Assembly (NCBI GenBank): GCA_028818995.1
Contig: JAPPMR010000436.1
Location: 1 to 7,413 of the forward strand
Length of the DNA stretch: 7,413 nucleotides
Source of the DNA: Candidatus Poribacteria bacterium
GTDB taxonomy: Bacteria > Poribacteria > WGA-4E > WGA-3G
Direction: 5' to 3'
This document shows positions 5,685-7,413 of the stretch, in pieces (position 1 is the first letter of the stretch; the number at the start of each line of letters is the position of its first letter). The translations under genes were made by a program, and so were the position numbers. Below the pieces are notes generated by a model that saw only the letters and a program-made list of their open reading frames with translations, did not search any database and was not told the DNA's origin.

Positions 5685-6449
5685 ATGACTATTAAAAAGA
5701 TACTCATTACTGGCGCTTCTGGATACCTTGCACAATTCATAATTGAGCGGTTGCATCCCCAGTATCAATTGACGTTGACTGATATTGTTGAACCGAAAGG
5801 CGATTTGGATGGAACAACATTTATCAAAGCAGATGTAACAAATGCATCAGAGATTGAAGCGGCGTGTGCGGAACAGGATGCTGTTGTTCATCTCGTTGCA
5901 TTGGTGCGGGAACGGCACGGTAAACCTCACTCTTTATTTGCTGACGTGATGGTAAAAGGCACATGGAATGTTGCGGAGGCTTGTGTGCGGCAGGGTGTGC
6001 AAAAATTGGTTAACATTTCCAGTATTTCTGCGTGTCCACCTGCTCCCGGAACAAAATTGCCGTATCAGGTAGATGATGCGTTTCAGTTCGGGGCTGGTGA
6101 CCTTTATTACGCGCTGGCAAAACACCTCGGTGAACAGATTGGCTTGGCGTATCATCAGGCACACGGTTTGAAAGTCATACATGTTCGTCCGGGCGTCATT
6201 GCAGGAGATGGACTTAACCCCGGTCCTTCAGCACCTGAAGTTGTAACCGATCCGTGGTTTGTCTATGTTGATCCGAGGGATGTCGCACAGTGCGTCGAAC
6301 GTGCGATTGAAACGGAAACGGTGAGTTATGGCGCATATAACGCAGTCGCTGGACGGGCAGACTCGCGTTTTGATTGGAAACAAGCACAAGAAGAATTGGG
6401 ATATTCACCAGAACACAATTGGGAAGAAATACCGGATAGCAACTTGTAA
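5685..6449 (+). CDS. NAD-dependent epimerase/dehydratase (extended short-chain dehydrogenase family)
   Basis: The 254-residue protein is an extended SDR of the sugar epimerase/dehydratase type. The N-terminus I-L-I-T-G-A-S-G-Y-L-A (6-16) is the T-G-x-x-G-x-x-G nucleotide site with the last glycine changed to A16. D33 after beta-2 suggests NAD(H) preference, and A-D-V (49-51) follows. S112/S113 in I-S-S-I-S and Y142-A-L-A-K146 supply the catalytic Ser-Tyr-Lys set, and V-R-P-G (167-170) is the usual conserved turn. Y-V-D-P-R-D-V-A (194-201) is also typical. It is shorter than classical UDP-sugar epimerases (about 310-340), closer to the small uronate-dehydrogenase-like SDRs. It starts ten bases after the ArsC-like gene without a clear ribosome site, so translation may depend on coupling. 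The likely role is oxidation or epimerisation of a sugar or sugar acid; the substrate is not determinable. Confidence 0.87.
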   Translation: MTIKKILITGASGYLAQFIIERLHPQYQLTLTDIVEPKGDLDGTTFIKADVTNASEIEAACAEQDAVVHLVALVRERHGKPHSLFADVMVKGTWNVAEACVRQGVQKLVNISSISACPPAPGTKLPYQVDDAFQFGAGDLYYALAKHLGEQIGLAYHQAHGLKVIHVRPGVIAGDGLNPGPSAPEVVTDPWFVYVDPRDVAQCVERAIETETVSYGAYNAVAGRADSRFDWKQAQEELGYSPEHNWEEIPDSNL

Positions 6450-6583
6450 GGTATTATAGAAGCACTACTCCCGCGTATTTACACCCGTCAAATATGCAAT
6501 CTCGCGTTTTCAAGTGGTAAGGTCACCAGTGTTAATTGATAATCAAGAACGTAGATAAGCGTGCTATAGGATGTGGTGTCAAT

Positions 6584-6934
6584 CTATAGGTCTGTTTGAC
6601 TATCGGATGTTTCCTGTTCCAATTGCGCAAGGCGTTGATCTAATGCTTGTTGCTGCCTCCCCAATCGCAACAAGTAGAGCATAAAAACCAACCAAATAAC
6701 GAGATAAGCGGAGACAAGGTATTTGAGGCGCTTGCGTTGTGCCTTTTCCAGTTTTTCTATTGAAAGTGTGACGGCTTGTCGGACAGTATTTTCATCCTCT
6801 ACAGTAACTTCTGATTCCGATACTGCTTCCTTGATAGCTGCGTCAACCTTTTTTTGGTCTAAAGTAGGCACCTGAATTGCCAAGAACACCAAACCGACAA
6901 CAATTAAAAAACTAACTATAATTACAATTCGCAT
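6584..6934 (-). CDS. ccmD: CcmD-like heme exporter protein with extra N-terminal membrane segment
   Basis: The 116-residue protein has two predicted membrane helices, at about 2-21 and 72-90. The second, with its flanks (Y-L-V-S-A-Y-L-V-I-W-L-V-F then Y-L-L-R-L-G-R-Q-Q-Q-A-L), matches the small CcmD protein of the cytochrome c maturation system, which helps release holo-CcmE from the CcmABC transporter. A charged, probably helical tail (R-L-A-Q-L-E-Q-E-T) follows. Typical CcmD is only about 40-70 residues, so the first helix and the acidic linker at 22-65 are an unusual extension. GAGGAG (plus-strand 6943-6948) lies eight bases before the ATG at 6934-6932, which overlaps the ccmC stop as TGATG; the TTG at 6937 is therefore rejected. 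The identification rests on one motif plus the position directly after ccmC. Confidence 0.68.
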   Translation of the reverse strand: MRIVIIVSFLIVVGLVFLAIQVPTLDQKKVDAAIKEAVSESEVTVEDENTVRQAVTLSIEKLEKAQRKRLKYLVSAYLVIWLVFMLYLLRLGRQQQALDQRLAQLEQETSDSQTDL

Positions 6935-7413
6935 CAAGATGTCTCCTCGATATGTTTGCGGCGGATCACCTCATAGCGGGACTCCGTTTTTTTGATCTGG
7001 TACTGCAAAATTAATAGTAGAGAAAAAAGTCCGATGAATACTACTAATACTACAAGCCATGTATGTTGCATTGATGAAGTTACATCAAATTTTGATCCAC
7101 GCTCCGGATGATGTTTTCCTTTCCACAATTTTGTGGCAAAATGGACAATTGGCACATTAAAAAATGCTATAATTCCAAGCACCGCTGAATAGAGTCTACG
7201 TTTATCTTCAGCTAATGCTGAACGGAGAATGAAATAGCCCACATACATTAGCCAAAGAACAAGGGTACTTGTGAGCCGCGCCTCCCAATTCCACCATGTA
7301 TTCCAAGCATATTTTGCCCAAATTGGTCCAGAAAGCAGCACAATAGTACAAAAAACAATACCTATTTCTGCTGCGGATACTGCCAATAGGTCATCGTTTG
7401 ATTTACGTTTAAT
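6934..7413 (-). CDS. ccmC: CcmC, heme-handling subunit of cytochrome c maturation (5' end outside the window)
   Basis: The frame is open to the right edge, so 159 C-terminal residues are seen and roughly 60-80 N-terminal residues, with the first one or two helices, are missing. The tryptophan-rich heme-binding segment is clear: G-P-I-W-A-K-Y-A-W-N-T-W-W-N-W-E-A-R-L-T (about 29-48 of the fragment), followed by N-V-P-I-V-H-F (86-92), whose histidine (91) is a likely heme ligand. CcmC sits in the inner membrane and passes heme to CcmE. The usual W-W-x-W-D reads W-W-N-W-E here. A charged tail after the last helix (I-K-K-T-E-S-R-Y-E) ends at TGA 6936-6934, overlapping the next start. The TTG at 7386 is an internal leucine codon, not the start, because the sequence before it (D-D-L-L-A-V-S-A-A-E-I-G) continues the family pattern. 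CcsA-type System II proteins are related, but the context and the P-I-V-H-F segment favour CcmC. Confidence 0.9.
   Translation of the reverse strand: MKRKSNDDLLAVSAAEIGIVFCTIVLLSGPIWAKYAWNTWWNWEARLTSTLVLWLMYVGYFILRSALAEDKRRLYSAVLGIIAFFNVPIVHFATKLWKGKHHPERGSKFDVTSSMQHTWLVVLVVFIGLFSLLLILQYQIKKTESRYEVIRRKHIEETS

Noticed and set aside
6450..6583. Terminator between the convergent SDR and ccmD-like genes
   Set aside because: Only short inverted repeats such as TTGAT-A-ATCAA (6536-6546) and TGGT/ACCA near 6515-6528 are present, without a T-tract, so no terminator can be supported.
6935..6937. TTG start for the CcmD-like protein
   Set aside because: The ATG at 6934 has better spacing to GAGGAG and forms the common TGATG junction with the ccmC stop.
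7384..7386. TTG start for CcmC, giving a 150-residue protein
   Set aside because: The frame stays open to the window edge and the residues before the TTG continue the CcmC pattern. A real CcmC needs the missing N-terminal helices.
1..7413. tRNA, rRNA, CRISPR array, insertion sequence or prophage
   Set aside because: I saw no cloverleaf-like segment, no regularly spaced repeats, no transposase or integrase motif and no terminal inverted repeats.

Overview
The window looks like a chromosomal piece of an uncultured, Gram-negative-type bacterium of moderate GC. Three observations suggest this: a System I cytochrome c maturation pair on the minus strand, a secreted discoidin-like protein, and several sugar-metabolism enzymes of the Gfo/Idh/MocA, xylose-isomerase-like and SGNH types side by side. 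That mix resembles Candidatus Poribacteria and related lineages specialised in carbohydrate degradation. This assignment is an inference from gene content and protein style; no marker gene is present.

Layout, left to right. Positions 1-117 hold the tail of an unrecognised gene, followed by a small three-helix membrane protein (132-404). A plus-strand set then carries a TIM-barrel sugar isomerase/epimerase (487-1299), an SGNH hydrolase with an N-terminal beta domain (1330-2319) and a Gfo/Idh/MocA oxidoreductase (2371-3450). A hairpin straddles the last stop codon, and a 100-bp spacer with a perfect 20-bp palindrome follows. The second plus-strand set holds a secreted F5/8 type C protein (3551-4267), a second Gfo/Idh/MocA oxidoreductase (4293-5330), a small ArsC/Spx-like thioredoxin-fold protein (5330-5674) and an extended short-chain dehydrogenase/epimerase (5685-6449). 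A 134-bp convergent gap without a clear terminator separates these from minus-strand ccmD-like (6584-6934) and ccmC (6934 to beyond the right edge).

The most interesting element is the small gene at 5330-5674. Conventional calling either misses it or starts it at 5378, because an in-frame TGA lies at 5360-5362. Read through, the TGA falls exactly at the first redox position of a CxxC-type motif (N-S-TGA-N-S-C-K-K). The frame continues for about 100 codons into a typical ArsC/Spx-like C-terminus (R-A-P-T-V, V-G-Y-N). A stem-loop with a GGU apical loop starts 15 nt after the TGA and resembles a bacterial SECIS element. The simplest reading is a selenocysteine-containing ArsC-family protein; a nonsense mutation or sequencing error is the alternative.

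The plus-strand sugar genes probably work together in oxidation, epimerisation and de-esterification of an unidentified sugar, polyol or sugar acid. The order and close spacing support co-transcription within each set, but the substrate cannot be read from the sequence.
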